A stretch of 64,000 nt of DNA from Drosophila persimilis (taxonomy: Eukaryota; Arthropoda; Insecta; Diptera; Drosophilidae), in assembly GCF_003286085.1 (NCBI RefSeq), contig NW_020825326.1, positions 1,178,001 to 1,242,000 of the forward strand, written 5' to 3'. Every line of letters starts with the position of its first letter. Within the stretch, counting starts at the first letter, position 1. The notes under the pieces were generated by a model. The model did not search any database. It was not told where the DNA came from and worked only from the letters and a program-made list of their open reading frames with translations. Shown in pieces: positions 1 to 12,300 of this stretch. The translations under genes were made by a program, and so were the position numbers.

Positions 1-508
1 GCTTTTATATTCTCTGAGATCTAGGCGCTAATGTTTTACTCTAAGCAAAGCCGCCTATGCTACGTGTGTGTTAGAGAGAGACAGGGCGAGAAAAAATGAA
101 ATTGTTTTCTTGATGCTGGCTATAATAATAATACGATCCAATTCAGATTCCGCAGTCTAAAAGATATGGTCATTCTCTACGATTCTGCGTTTTTGGTTTT
201 GTCGTATCTTTAAAATTGTGGATGCCACAGATTTTCGCCCTTTGTGGGGGCGGAAGTGGGCGGGCCAAAGTTTTGAAATATTTTTGTAGCAGTGACATAT
301 CACAGAAGTCTGGATCCAAAACATCGTTGCTCTAGCTCTTATAGTCTTTAAGCATTAGGCGCTGAAGGGGACGGACAGACGGACAGACAGACATGGCTCA
401 ATCGACTCGGCTATTGATGCTGATCAAGAATATATATACTTTATGGGGTCGGAAACGATTCCTTCTGGACGTTACACACATCCACTTTTATCGGGTATCG
501 GGTATAAA
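1..508 (+). mobile_element. DINE-1/Helentron-like repeat, 5'-truncated by window edge
   Basis: This non-coding dispersed repeat matches the other DINE-1-type copies in the window. Seen in order are the phrase CTCTGAGATCTAGGCGCTAA, a purine box GAGAGAGACAGGGCGAG, CAGATTTTCGCCCTTTGTGG, CAGTGACATATCACAGAAGT, a GGACAGAC repeat, ACTTTATGGGGTCGGAAACG, and a TATCGGGTATAAAAA end near 508. DINE-1 (INE-1) is known as a very abundant non-autonomous Helentron in Drosophila. The left end lies outside the window. Confidence 0.85.
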
Positions 509-1173
509 AATATCTTATGCATAAAGATACTTACATACATATGTATGTATATATGTACATACATACACCAACAACACACCCAGAACAAACACAAATAAAT
601 AGGCTCAAAAACATACACATACAGCCATAATATAAAAGCGAACCCGAAGCAAAGGCACAAAGCAAAATCGCCAAAAGGCAACGCTGAAAGCAAACACATA
701 TGTACATATGTATGTATATAAATATGTACATACCTACATACATATGTGCACACTTATGAAAACCCAATTTTCTTTTTACGCTTCGATTTCTGTATACGAA
801 TCGATGATACCCAAAATCGGAGGGCCAAAACGAGACGCAATGACAAATGGTTGGTGGATAAGCGATGGCGGAATTAGCGGTGTGTGAAAAGGGAGAGGAG
901 AGCCGGGTACAAAGGAAGTATAAAAAGCAAAAAATACGAAATATACGAAATAACCGAATGAGATCATTGTTTTTATTGGATTTCAGATTACGTTAGAGAG
1001 GACCCAGGATCCCAGGAGGCTTAATTTTTCGAAAAAGAATTCCCGAGTTCACGCCCAACTCTGATTGCCCGCTAAATTAAAGAGCGGAATGAACGAGAGC
1101 CCTGTTAAAAATACATACATATGTTTGATTCGATTGTCTCTGACTGGCAAACTTCAATTGTTCTATACTCGTA
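509..1173. other. Intergenic, TACATATGTA-type microsatellites, no gene seen
   Basis: No protein-coding signal. Clusters of (TACA/TATG)n and TACATATGTA palindromes occur around 533-570 and 695-745. The rest is AT-rich with no recognised repeat or RNA gene. Confidence 0.5.
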
Positions 1174-2305
1174 CACTGCTCTTGGTCACTTGAATAGATG
1201 CACTTAAACTAATTATTTTTTTGAAGGAAAAGTAACTTATATTAAAATTTAATTTGTAGATATTGTAAATCTTAGATTTATTAGAAAAAAATACAAAATG
1301 ATTTAAATAAATTTTGAATAACGTTACGATCTGGAGAATACAGTGGCCAAGTCATGATATTAACGTTTCGACTGGCAATAAACTACTTCACTACTCGATC
1401 GTTATGAATCGGGCATTATCTTGTTGGAAAATCAATGGGATTGGTCCGAAGAGATCATTTAACATTGGAAATACGTGTTTTGAAGCGCTCATCGTTAATT
1501 TTCTGATCTATAAAAATCAAATCCATTGTACGATAAAAAGTGATGGCACCCCACACCATGACTCCACCTTCTCGGCTGTGATGACGGCTTAAACAGAGCT
1601 CATCTATTCGCAGATTATGAAAATAGGATTGAAAACCAACCATTTTTCATCAGTAAAGACCACCGCACGCCAATCATTTCAACGAGTGTCAGTTTGAACA
1701 TTTCACGTCATGTGTTCCTTCGCATATTGAAGCCGTTTTTCTTTGTGTATAGCATTTAGAGGTGGTTTTTTCTTAATTTTTAGATGCTTTAGATGTTTAG
1801 CACTTTTGATTGTACGCTGAAGTGTTGAAAGGGTTGCGTTAGCTCCGGCTAATTCCATAATTTTAGCTGGGATTTTACGTTCAGATCGTGGAGTAAGTGC
1901 CTTTTTTCGACCTTTAAAATGTTTTCCATATGATTTCGGATCTTTTGAATATCTATCAACAGTTCTGGAGCTGCGCTTTAGCTGGCAATATTAAAAATAA
2001 TTGACTTCTTCATTTTTAATTATTATTTCATTAAAGAAACTGCAGCTCTAACCACAAGACTATCAAATGCAAAGTACGTCTATTTTAGAGACTAACAAAA
2101 ACGCACGTGTTTGCATAGCAATTTCTAGAAATTTCGAAAGCACTGTTATGTTAGCGCAAATCCACGAACAATAAGCAAATTTTTTTTTAAGAAGATTCGA
2201 GCTTTGATAAGAAAAATAATTTCGACAACTAATTCATACGCAATAGTAAGAAGAACAGATTATCGTAAAAAAAAATGTTTTGTGTCTAACCTATGACGGG
2301 CAGTG
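1174..2305 (-). mobile_element. Tc1-like DNA transposon, decayed transposase
   Basis: The minus strand encodes a broken Tc1-type transposase. An N-terminal helix-turn-helix part lies at about 1990-1780 (residues like GKHFKGRKKALTPRSERKIP). WRAVVFTDEKW, carrying the first catalytic Asp, lies near 1680-1640, and the VMVWGAI motif near 1560-1540. Frameshifts and stops separate the parts. CACTGC at 1174 and its inverse GCAGTG ending at 2305 are both flanked by TA (1172-1173 and 2306-2307). This is the expected end structure and TA target duplication of Tc1/mariner elements. The boundaries rest on short terminal matches. Confidence 0.75.
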
Positions 2306-2449
2306 TATAAAAAAGAAGCATGACATTGCCACTGTGCTATACAGTACATGCCCTGTGTTTTTTTTTTTTTGAGAAATTCATTGGGAAGGACAATGATTTT
2401 CCACTAGCCCTCAGACCTTCATATGGATATGTGCAAAAGTATCTACATT

Positions 2450-3600
2450 TTACTGGATGCATGGGCAAGAACAGCAATGGACAGAGTGGAGGCTTTTGCG
2501 ACGAACCTGCAAGAAAGATTTACATTATTCCAGACGACATCTAAATGAAGAGCAATGATGGTCACTTAGAGGCTGAATAAGACCCACCAGATGGAGCTCC
2601 CTGTGGCGCCAATCCCTCTTCAAGAAATCTGGGAGGACATAAAGAAACTCAGGTCCAAGAAGGCCCCTGGCGACGACAGGATTGACAATGTTTTGCCAAA
2701 GGCGCTACCAAACAGAGCGATTCTATATTTGTTGCTAATCTTTAACGCGTAGCTAAGATTAGCAAACTTACCCAGAGCCTGGAGGTGTGCCCACATAATC
2801 ATGTTGCCAAAGCCAGGAAAACCATCGGAAGATCTCAACTACCATAGACCAATTAGTCTCTTGTCGACTTTTGGCAAAATGTTTGAGCGCTGCATCCTAC
2901 GAAGGGTACTGGAGTCGCCATTGGTCAAAACATCCATGCCAAACTACCAATTCGGGTTCACGCTTCAGCACGACACACCCGAATAACTGCAAAGGGTAGT
3001 GGGACACATACTAGACGGGTATTTCGCAGGCTTTCGAACGGGTGTGGCACGAGATACTACTCGCCAAGATCAAAGTGATGCTCAACCCTCAGCTGTATGA
3101 AGTTATCAAAATCTTTCTGACGGAGAGGACCTTCCGTGTAGTCCAGGATAGTGCAGCTTCTTTGACCAAGACCATCAAGGCAGGAGTACAGCAAGGCAGC
3201 GTGCTTGGGCCGACACTGTACTAAGGCCAACCATGGCAGAAGCTCAGGGTGGCAACATTTGCTGACGACACACAAGTACTCTCGAGGGCTAGCTGTGTCT
3301 ATGACGCCATAGACAATCTACAGCAATACCTCAAGCTGTTTGAAAACTGGGCCTGCCGATGGAACATCTCCATAAACCCTGATAAACGTGCAGTGGTGAC
3401 GCACACTTTAAGAATGGGCTCTATCCGTGGTGTCTTCCTGCTTGGGACACTCATGGAGCAGCGTAGGAATCCCACATACCTCAGAGTTACACTGGATGCA
3501 CGCTTAACTTTCGACAGTCACATCCGTAGCGTGAGGAACAGGTTGGTGGGTAAGGCCCAGAAAATGTTCTGGCTACTTAAACAAAGCAACTAGCTCAGTT
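2450..3600 (+). pseudogene. Jockey-clade LINE reverse transcriptase relic (TART-like)
   Basis: Successive frames read a Jockey-type reverse transcriptase. KKAPGDDRIDN lies near 2660, MLPKPGKPSEDLNYHRPISL at 2801, a PNYQFGF-like motif near 2940, AGVQQGSVLGPTLY ending at 3224, the catalytic FADD box near 3260, and a NISINPDKR region near 3375. Frameshifts and a deletion around 2985-3040 and 3220 break the reading frame, so it is dead. The QFGF and GSVLGPTLY wording resembles the TART/Jockey group, whose TART members are telomeric in Drosophila. A DINE-1 copy abuts the right end. Confidence 0.75.
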
Positions 3601-3604
3601 TAAA

Positions 3605-4589
3605 ACGAGGGGGAACGTTGTGAGTTGCTGCGGACACCGCAACTCTACAGTTATACCCGATACTAATTCAGTATGGCTCTCCTCCGGCAGACGCCGCTAA
3701 TATTAAACGACACGACAAAGAGTGCGTGCGAGAGAGACAGAAAATCAGTCTGAGCGTGACGTCGGGCGCTGCGTAGCCACTGCAAATTGATTTGTTCCTT
3801 TTGGCTATAAAAATTATGCGATCTGATCCAGATTGAGCAACCGGATAGATATGGTCATTCTCTATTATTGTGCGTTTTTAGGTTTCTCTTATCGCCAATA
3901 TTGTGGATGCAACAGATTTTCGTCTTTTGTGGGGGCGGAAGGGGTGGGACGAAATTTGGACACGAAACGGTCAAGGTCCGACATCACAGGAATTTGGATA
4001 CCAAATTTGGTTGCTCTAGCTCTTATGGGTTCTGAGGTCCTTGAACTTATATTTTGCAATTGGCAAAACCGACCATGAAACCTGTGTGTTAGAGAGAGAC
4101 AGAGAGAGAAAGAATGAAATTGTTTTCTTGATTCTGGCTATAATAATTATACGATCTGGTTCAGATTTTGCACTCTAGAAGATATAGTCATCTTCTACGA
4201 TTCTGCGTTTTTAGTTTTCTCATATTTTCGAAATTGTGGATGCCACAGATTTTCGCCCATTGTGGGGGCGGAAGTGGGCGCGGCAAAGTTTTGAAATATT
4301 TTTGTAGCAGTGACATATCACAGAAATCTGGATCCAAAACATCGTTGCTCTAGCTCTTATAATATTTGAGCACTAGGCGCTAATAGGGACGGACAGACGG
4401 ACAGACGGACAGACGGACGGACGGACAGACGGACAGACAGACATGGCTCAATCGACTCGGCTATTGATGCAGATCAAGAATATATATACTTTATGGGGTC
4501 GGAAACGATTCCTTCTGGACGTTACACACATCCACTTTTACCACAAATCTAATATACCCCAATACTCATTTTGAGTATCGGGTATAAAA
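3605..4589 (+). mobile_element. DINE-1/Helentron-like repeat, apparently full length
   Basis: The copy begins ACGAGGGGGAACGTTGTGAG and ends with an AATACTCATTTTGAGTAT hairpin followed by CGGGTATAAAAA. A hairpin close to the 3' end is typical of Helentrons. Internal landmarks are the GAGAGAGACAG boxes (two, near 3728 and 4092), the TTTCG(T/C)CCTTTGTGGGGGCGG boxes and the run of GGACGGACAGAC units at 4388-4440. It has no coding capacity. Confidence 0.85.
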
Positions 4590-6430
4590 AGCCCCAGACA
4601 TTTTAGGATAGTTTCGTCGTTCTGCGGAGTTTGTTGTATTCTCTATCATACGCACAAATATCAGATCATCTTACCACATTTTCATTGGTGGATATTATTG
4701 AATTTCTTACAAAGAAAAATTCATTCGGCCTCCCCCGAAAATACATATGTACATATGTACATCTGAGATTTCATTCGAGGCGATACGAAACATACAGGCA
4801 AGCTTGCCCAGTGTCCGAATGCAGCCCATACCATACTCGAGCCACTGAACCAAAACTTATATTTTCCTGCATATTCTGTCATTTCTGCATTCCGTCATTT
4901 ATACTCGGTAGTCGAAGAGTTAAGGGATGTATTCGATTTGTTGTGGACGTGGATGTGTGCAACACCCAGAAGGAAGCGTTCCCAACCCCATAAAGTACAT
5001 TTATTCTTGATCAGCGTCAACAGCCAAGTCGATAAAGCAATGTAAAATCTATCGTATAAGGTAAGGGTCTGTGGGCATGTCATTTTGTATTGACGACGAG
5101 CAAGTCGAAAATTCTACAAAAAGATTAATCCTTGAAAAAATAGATTTTCCTGCGTTTTTTATATGTTATAAGACGTAATATTGATACTATTTCCAGTCCT
5201 CTTTGACTAAAGATCTTTCAGATTGGCGTACCAATTAATATTTTGAAATGCTACAAAATTATTTAGAAATTTAAAAGTTGCTAATGAAACCGGATGCACG
5301 TTTATAATCAAATAATGACCAACAAGGATACAATTCTGTATATAGAACATACATACCTACATATAATATAAAAAAATCGTTCGTATATTTAAACTTTCAT
5401 CTCCTCTAAACGTGTTCGAATCGGGCTATGACTTTACAGTTATTTATTTTAGGCCAAAATTAACATTTATAGGAATTAGCCTAATGCACTTAGAAATGTA
5501 CATACATACATACATATGTACATATGTATGAACATGCGCACAGTATCTTCCATGCCGATGAAAAATTTCCGGCAAAACTTGGGAATCCCACTCAGGTAGT
5601 ACGGGAACCGAGGATCAAGCTTTATGTGCTCAATCGATTTTGCACAACCAGGTAGACAGAGATTTAAAAGATGCTACTTGCATGTGCGCATATGTACATA
5701 CATACATATATGCATACAATATGTCATGTATGCATGTGTATATATGTATATACATATGTACATATGGATGTGTACTTTGGGTGATGGAAACATGCGTAAT
5801 CAAGGGTATAAATTATTGAAATCTTTGATTTGATCAGACCGATACTAGAGAGTATAGAGTATACTCTCTTTGGGCTGAATTGTTCTATACGTGAGAGTAT
5901 GCATACGAATATGTATCATCCGATGTGAGCTGACTCAAAGGTACTCCCCTAATACTTTCATATGTACATACATATTCACATGCACATATACATACATATG
6001 TATGTACAGATATATATATTACTCAAATATGGATTGGTCTACGGTTCGATCGTTATGCGACAGATCCCAAGATATTTCGCTTGAAGTGCAGATTCATTAG
6101 GAAATAATGACAGCTAATGTTGGGGTTTGTACTATCTGGAAATGTGTGCACACAATTCCCAATGTAAATTCCCATACTTCATGAATCACGGTAGCTAACA
6201 ATGATGATAAATACGTATGCATACATACTTATATACGTGTATATGTACATATCTATATAAATACGTGTACATATGTATGTACTTACGTATGTTTTGTGCA
6301 TATACATACATATGACGTGTCGACAGTGCACTAATATAAAGGCACTTATTATTCCTTTATGTGTGAGTGCGATTCAACCAAAAGAGAATGCAAAACAATC
6401 AAAATTTGTATGTAAAAACATACATACATG
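4590..6430. other. Intergenic, microsatellites only
   Basis: No gene seen. A 120-codon open frame at 4631-4993 has no recognisable domain and non-coding composition; its last 90 bases overlap a DINE-1-like phrase near 4940-5020. TACATACATATGTA clusters lie near 5497-5530, 5690-5770, 5960-6015 and 6215-6315. Confidence 0.45.
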
Positions 6431-6433
6431 TGT

Positions 6434-6905
6434 ACAGTCGCGGTCAAAATAATAGCAGTGCTACTATGTTAATTTCTCCAAAATAACTTCAACAATCGAA
6501 CTTGTTTCTTTACCCCAGAACGTAGCACAGTATGTTTTCTTCTCCTTTTTTGCGTCATATTTATAGTTTCCGTTTAGGCGGTCTCATAAGGCGTGGCAAT
6601 CACTATAGTGCCGAAAATCGCGAAATAATTATAGTGTTAATTTCAGAAGGGAAGTAACATATCGAGGCGAAAAATATCATTGGTTTTTGAGTTGCTATGA
6701 TCTGAAAAGTACGTTAGAGGAAAACCCGCTATCGGCGAAATTATTAGCCAAAATATCAGCGGATCGACTACAATGACAGGAGAGGTTCAAAACTTCTGCT
6801 CCTGCTGCTGCCTTACAAAATTTCAATTTAACAACTAGTATTGAATTCATTAGAAGAAGCTTAAAATTAAATTTAATTGACCATGGGAAAATAACAGGAA
6901 TATTT
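6434..6905 (+). mobile_element. Possible Tc1-like element relic
   Basis: CAGTCGCGGTCAAAATAATA at 6434 resembles the outer end of Tc1-like elements, and a similar CAGTCATGGAAAAAATAATA stands alone near 33026. Short pieces downstream (around 6600-6780) read like a decayed helix-turn-helix region. No catalytic motif survives, so the call is tentative. Confidence 0.35.
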
Positions 6906-6914
6906 CCCAAAATT

Positions 6915-7310
6915 GTTATGCCCGATACTCAAAATTAGTATAGGCGTATATTAGATTTGTGGTGAAAATGGATGTGTGTAACGTCCAGTAGGAAGCGTTT
7001 CCGACCCCATAAAGTATATTTATTCATGATCAGAGTCAATGGCCTAGTCGATTGAGCCATGTCTGCCTGTCCGTCTGTCCGCCTGTCCGTCCCTATGAGC
7101 GCTTAGTGCTCAGGGACTATAACAGCTAGATCAACGACATTTTGTATCTAGACTTCTGTGATATGTCACTGTTACAAGTGTATTTCAAAATCTCGCCCCA
7201 CCCCTTTCCGCCCCCGCAAAGGGCGAAAATCTGTGGCATCCACAAATCAAATTTTGTACCCATAATCCTGTTAGATCTCACTGTTACAAGTGTAATTCAA
7301 AATTTAGAAT
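6915..7310 (-). mobile_element. DINE-1/Helentron-like fragment, 3' part, reverse orientation
   Basis: ATGCCCGATACTCAAAATTA near 6918 is the inverse of the element's 3' end. It is followed by inverse copies of the ACTTTATGGGGTCGG phrase, the GTCCGTCTGTCC run (7061-7092) and the CGCCCCACCCCTTTCCGCCC box. It is truncated on the right, where a plus-oriented copy starts about 60 bases later. Confidence 0.8.
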
Positions 7311-7369
7311 CGGGAGGAATTATCTTAATTTGTTACATATGTATGTCTATTAATTGTTTGCAAAATGAA

Positions 7370-8479
7370 ACGAGGGGGAACGTTGTGAGTTGCTACGGAC
7401 ACCGCAACTCTACGGTTATACCCGATACTAAGTCAGTATGGCTCTCCTCCGGCAGACGCCGCTAATATTTAACGACACGACAAAGAGTGCGTGCGAGAGA
7501 GACAGAAAATCAGTCTGAGCGTGACGTCGGGCGCTGCGTAGCCACTGCAAATTGATTTGTTTCCTTTGGCTATAAAAATGATCTGATCTGATCCAGATTC
7601 AGCAATCTAATAGATATGGTCATTATCTATGATTCTGCGTTTTTAGTTTTCTCAAATCTGCAATATTGTGGATGCAACAGATTTTCGTCCTTTGTGGGGG
7701 CGGATGGGGGTGGGGCGAAATTCTGAGATAAACGTTTTATAGTGACATCTTAAAGGAGCGTGTGTACCAAATTTGGTTACTCTAGCCTTAATAGTCTCTG
7801 AGATTTGTGGTTGCCCCAGATTTTCGTCCTTTGCGGGGGCGGAAGGGGGTGTGGAGAAATTTGGACACGAAACGGTCAAGGTCCGATATCACAGGAGTGT
7901 GGATACCAAATTTGGTTGCTCTGGCTTTTATAGGTTCTGAGATCCTTGAACTCATATTTTGCAATTGGCAAAACCGACCATGAAACCTGTGTGTTAGAGT
8001 GAGACAGAGCGAGAAAGAGTGAAATTGTTTTCGTGATTCTGGCTGTAATAATTATACGATCTGGTTCAGATTTTGCACTCTAGAAGATATAGTCATCTTC
8101 TACGATTCTGCGTTTTTAGTTTTCTCGTATCGTCGAAATTGTGGATGCCACAGATTTTCGCCCTTTGTGGGGGCGGAAGTGGGCGGGGCAAAGTTTTGAA
8201 ATATTTTTGGAGCAGTGACATATCACAGAAGTCTGGATCCAAAACATCGTTGCTCTAGCTCTTATAGTCTTTGAGCATTAGGCGCTGAAGGGGACGGACA
8301 GACGGACAGACGGACGGACGGACAGACAGACAGGGCTCAATCGACTCGGCTATTGATGCTGATCAAGAATATATATACTTTATAGGGTCGGAAACGATTC
8401 CTTCTGGACGTTACACACATCCACTTTTACCACAAATCTAATATACCCCAATACTCATTTTGAGTATCGGGTATAAAAA
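7370..8479 (+). mobile_element. DINE-1/Helentron-like repeat, apparently full length
   Basis: It starts AACGAGGGGGAACGTTGTGAG and ends AATACTCATTTTGAGTATCG plus GGTATAAAAA. It carries the same ordered boxes as the copy at 3605, including a purine box near 7994 and a GGACAGACGG run at 8294-8333. It is longer than the copy at 3605 because it retains two central TTTCGTCCTTTG boxes. Confidence 0.85.
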
Positions 8480-9110
8480 TGTATGATCCAGCTCGATGAT
8501 ATTAGGACATTTATGTCGTAATATTCGGGTATTTTTAGCCACACCTCGTTTATACACAGAATCAAATCATTTTTTGAGGTAGGGCTTCGTTTGGCCACCC
8601 TTTTCTTTAGCAAGGCCCACAAATTCTAGATACGTTTAAGACCCGGACTCTGGGGGGTGTGTCAATCACTTTGTTGCAATTATAAAACAGCCAAATGCGT
8701 CAAAGGAAAGGTTTGTGCTTTGGATCATTGTCCTGGTACAGCTTGTATTTTAGTTTGCTGGTGTTTTGTGGATCAACGAAGCCAAAATTCTGCGCACTTT
8801 TCGTCAGTTCCTTCTTTAAAGTGTGCAAATAAAACTCTTTGGTCATTATATCCGTGCAAATACGCAGCTCTCCAACACCTTTGGAAGAAATACCGCCCCA
8901 AACCATCTCTGAAAGCTTGCCTAATTTCACAGTGGGCACAATGTTCTTTGACTGGAGGGCTGTATGTGAAAAAAAAAATGTGTCGAAATCAAAGGTCTCA
9001 TGGTCTAAAAATGTTCCTTTTGTAGTAAAACAATAAAATATAAAGAAATAAAGAATATAATGAGTATTCAATTATCGAGTGGCCAACGTCGTCTAGAGAA
9101 ACTATTAGAC
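8480..9110 (-). pseudogene. Tc1-like transposase relic
   Basis: The minus-strand frame 9071-8700 (123 codons) contains VWGGISSKGVGELR and YQDNDPKHK, the Trp-Gly and second catalytic Asp (DNDPKH) blocks of Tc1-type DDE transposases. The N-terminal DNA-binding part and the last catalytic residue are not readable, and stops follow at both ends. A stretch around 8965-9015 recurs near 52165-52220. Confidence 0.75.
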
Positions 9111-9184
9111 CATGCATACATTGCTGACATTACATACATAAGTGAAATATATTTGCGGGCAGCATTTGAATCCTGTGCCTAAGT

Positions 9185-10066
9185 CGGGCACTGCGTAGCC
9201 ACTGCAAATTGATTTGTTACTATTGGCTATACAAATTATCTGATCTGATCCAGATTCAACAATCGGATAGATATGGTCGTTATCTATGATTCTGCGTTTT
9301 TAGTTTTCTCGAATCTGCAATATTGTGGATGCAACAGATTTTCGTCTTTTGTGGGGGCGGAAAGAGGTGGGGTGAAATTTTGAGATATACGTTTTATAGT
9401 GAGATCTAAAAGGAGAGCGGATACTAAATTTGGTTACTTTAGCGTTAATAGTCTCTGAGATTTGTGGATGCCCCAGATTTTCGTCCTTTGAGGGGGCGGA
9501 AGGGGGTGTGGCGAAATTTTGACACAAAACGGTCAAGGTCCGATATCGGGGGAGTGTGGACACCAAATTTGGTTGCTCTAGCTTTTATAGTCTCTGAGAT
9601 CTAGGCGCTCACTTTTTGCGATAGGCAAAGCCGACCATGAAACGTGTATTAGAGAGAGACAGAGCGAGAAAGAATGAAGTTGTTTTCATCATTCAGGCTA
9701 TAATAATAATACGACCTGTCTCAGATTCTGCAGAAGATATTGTCATTCTCTACGAATATCTCTGAAATATCTTTGAAATTGTGGATGCCACAGATTTTCG
9801 TTCGTTTTGAGGGCGGAAGTGGGCGGGGCGAAGTTTTGAAATATTTTTGTAGCAGTGACATATCACAGAAGTCTGGATCCAAAACATCGTTGCTCTAGCT
9901 CTTATAGTCTTTGAGCACTAGGCGCTGAAGGGGACGGACAGTCGGACGGACGGACAGACAGACATGGCTCAATCGACTCGGCTATTGATGCTGATCAAGA
10001 ATATATGTATATACTTTATGGGGTCGGAAACGATTCCTTCTGGACGTTACACACATCCACTTTTAT
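9185..10066 (+). mobile_element. DINE-1/Helentron-like repeat, 5'- and 3'-truncated
   Basis: It runs from GTCGGGCACTGCGTAGCCAC through several TTTCGTCCTTTG boxes, a purine box (GAGAGAGACAGAGCGAGAAA, near 9653) and a GGACGGACAGAC run to ACACATCCACTTTTAT. The terminal hairpin is missing. Confidence 0.85.
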
Positions 10067-12300
10067 TACTTATATGTACATACATATGTACAAAAATAAA
10101 CTACAATTCGGTGGACTAAGTTGGGATCACCTGTACTTCTGGGTAATATTACTGGTCGACGGTGTAATCCCACAATTCGCTGGGATCAACTGTACTTCTG
10201 CGTCAGCTTTCAATGCGCTGGGAGAAACTGTACTTGCTTACTTGCCTATGTATGTAGGTACTGTATGTGTGCATAGGTAAGGTATGTATACATATGTATG
10301 TACATAAGTATGCAGGTCGCTGCTCTAACTGTACTTTTCACAAACAGTTTTCTTCTCTGCGGCAAGCTCCTTCAAATACCCCTTCTGCTTGCCCTTCTCC
10401 ATTTATCATTCTACCCTTCCCTTCCTTTCCCTCCCTTACTTGTTTCCCTTTTCAACGTTCCTTCTTCTCATGCAACAACCACGACCGCCCTTCCAGTAGC
10501 TTTTTTAAGCATCTTCCAGAAGGAAAGAATTTACACTACTCTCGCACTGTCTCTCTTTCTCTCTCTCTCTCTCTCTTACACTGCTGCTAATTTACCAACA
10601 TGAGTTGGCAAAAAGAAAGAGTAGAGAAAATAAATCAGGAAAAGAAGACAAAAAAGCAACAAAAGGTAAAACATTTTTATACAAAAAGCAAACACGCGAA
10701 AAACATTTTTTGCTGCGCTCTGCTGCCGTCTCTCTCGGCGTTGGTATTTCAGCGCTGCTTCTAATCGGATGTCAGTCCCTGCCACTAGATGGCGCCAATA
10801 ATCAGATTTCCGGATAAACACTTTAGATGCGGCGGCAGTTCCGAAAGACCCTGGGCTGTAAAGTGAGGACACTTCTTAACTTTGCCTGAGTGTGTGTTAT
10901 CAGACACACACACACACGGGGAGACACCTGTGCGGCTAAAAGCTCTACTCATAACGGGGCTTTTGGCTCTAGCATACGGAAGTGTCTCTGCGCCCCCGTT
11001 TGCTAATGTTTCTAATCTGGGAAAGAGTGTGTACATATGTACATACATATGTATGTATGTAGCTCTATTTGGGAATCTGTCCCCTTTAATGCTGCAAAAT
11101 CATCTCCGGCACTGAAGCAACCCGCCCGTGTCCAAGAATCGGTTGCATTGACAACGATGACGACAACACCGCGGCCGCTGCCAGCGGCAGCACCAGCAGC
11201 ACTGCAGACGGCGCGGCTCGAAGTCGGCGACGGCCTCCGCTCTATCTAGCTGTGAATGGAAGGCAATTTAGTGCCAGCCAAGCAGACACCGGCACTGCCC
11301 TGCGACTCAAGGTCGCTGCGTGTCGATAATGTTTATAATGCTACCCAGTACACCGGGATGTGTCCCAAAGGAGAATAAATGTAGTTTAGTTAATTTAGTT
11401 AATATTAATTAAGACCGTTTTGCTTTTCTAGAAAAAGTCTATTTTAGAAAAGAAGAAAAAGAAACGTTTAAAACTTTTAGACACGTGAAACAAATTTTTT
11501 TTTAGTCTTTTTAATAACATTTTTCTTATGAACAATTATGATTATAGATCAAGTGATTTATTAATTATTAATTATTAATTATTAATTAAAAAGGTTCCCT
11601 AAGATTAAACAAAATATAAATAATATATTTTTTGAGTTAAAGTGATAGCCCAATAATTTTTTGTACATTTATTTAATTTGGATTTCATCTACATATGTAC
11701 ATAGGTTAGTTTTAATCTCAAATATTTGTATCTTATGTATTAATTTTTTTAAATCATTCAATATATGAGAACTTTTTCCAACCAATTTACAGTGGAGAAC
11801 CGTTCCAATCATGCGATTATTTCCAGTTGTTACCACAAATACTTTCCATCAACCAGCCAAACAAAGCTGCCCAATCGCTCCCCTGTAGGGCATCGCCACA
11901 GAAATGCTATAATATTGATAACAATAATAAAACAACAGGGAAAAAGCGCAAGGCGGGAATGACGAAAACGGCGACGTCGCTGCCAAATAAGCAGCAGCAG
12001 CACAAGCGAGCGGAAAGCGTACAATCGTGTGAGTGAGAAATGGCGAGCCCGGGCGATTGGAAGAGCACACCTGAAAGTCATAACGGGTTGTAGTTGTTGT
12101 AGTTGTAGGTCGTTGGTCGACCGGGAACGGGATCGGGATCGGGAGAGCGGTGCGAGGGAAGATGTAGAAGCACGCACATAAAGAAATGAAATCGCAAGCA
12201 AATAAGAACACACGAAAAAGAAGAAAAAAGACATAAGGAAAAAGAATAAAAACTTCGGTTATGGAAGCATTTCATACCCTCGCATGGATGCTAGGTACAT
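10067..12300. other. Non-coding, microsatellite-rich; nothing identified
   Basis: This stretch holds a pyrimidine run at 10380-10577 ending in (CT)n, TACATATGTA clusters near 10075 and 11035, a GC-rich stretch at 11120-11250 with CAGCAG units, and an AT-rich block (11400-11770). Open frames of 60-130 codons overlap on both strands and follow the simple repeats. None shows a domain or a consistent codon pattern. Parts could belong to upstream exons of the gene at 22272, but I cannot demonstrate this. Confidence 0.4.
10548..10577. repeat. (CT)n microsatellite
   Basis: A run of CT dinucleotides with one TTT interruption. Confidence 0.9.

Noticed and set aside
4388..4440. GGACAGAC tandem units looking like a repeat array of the CRISPR kind
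   Set aside because: The units are contiguous 4-8 base repeats without spacers and recur at the same place in every DINE-1 copy, in a eukaryotic genome.
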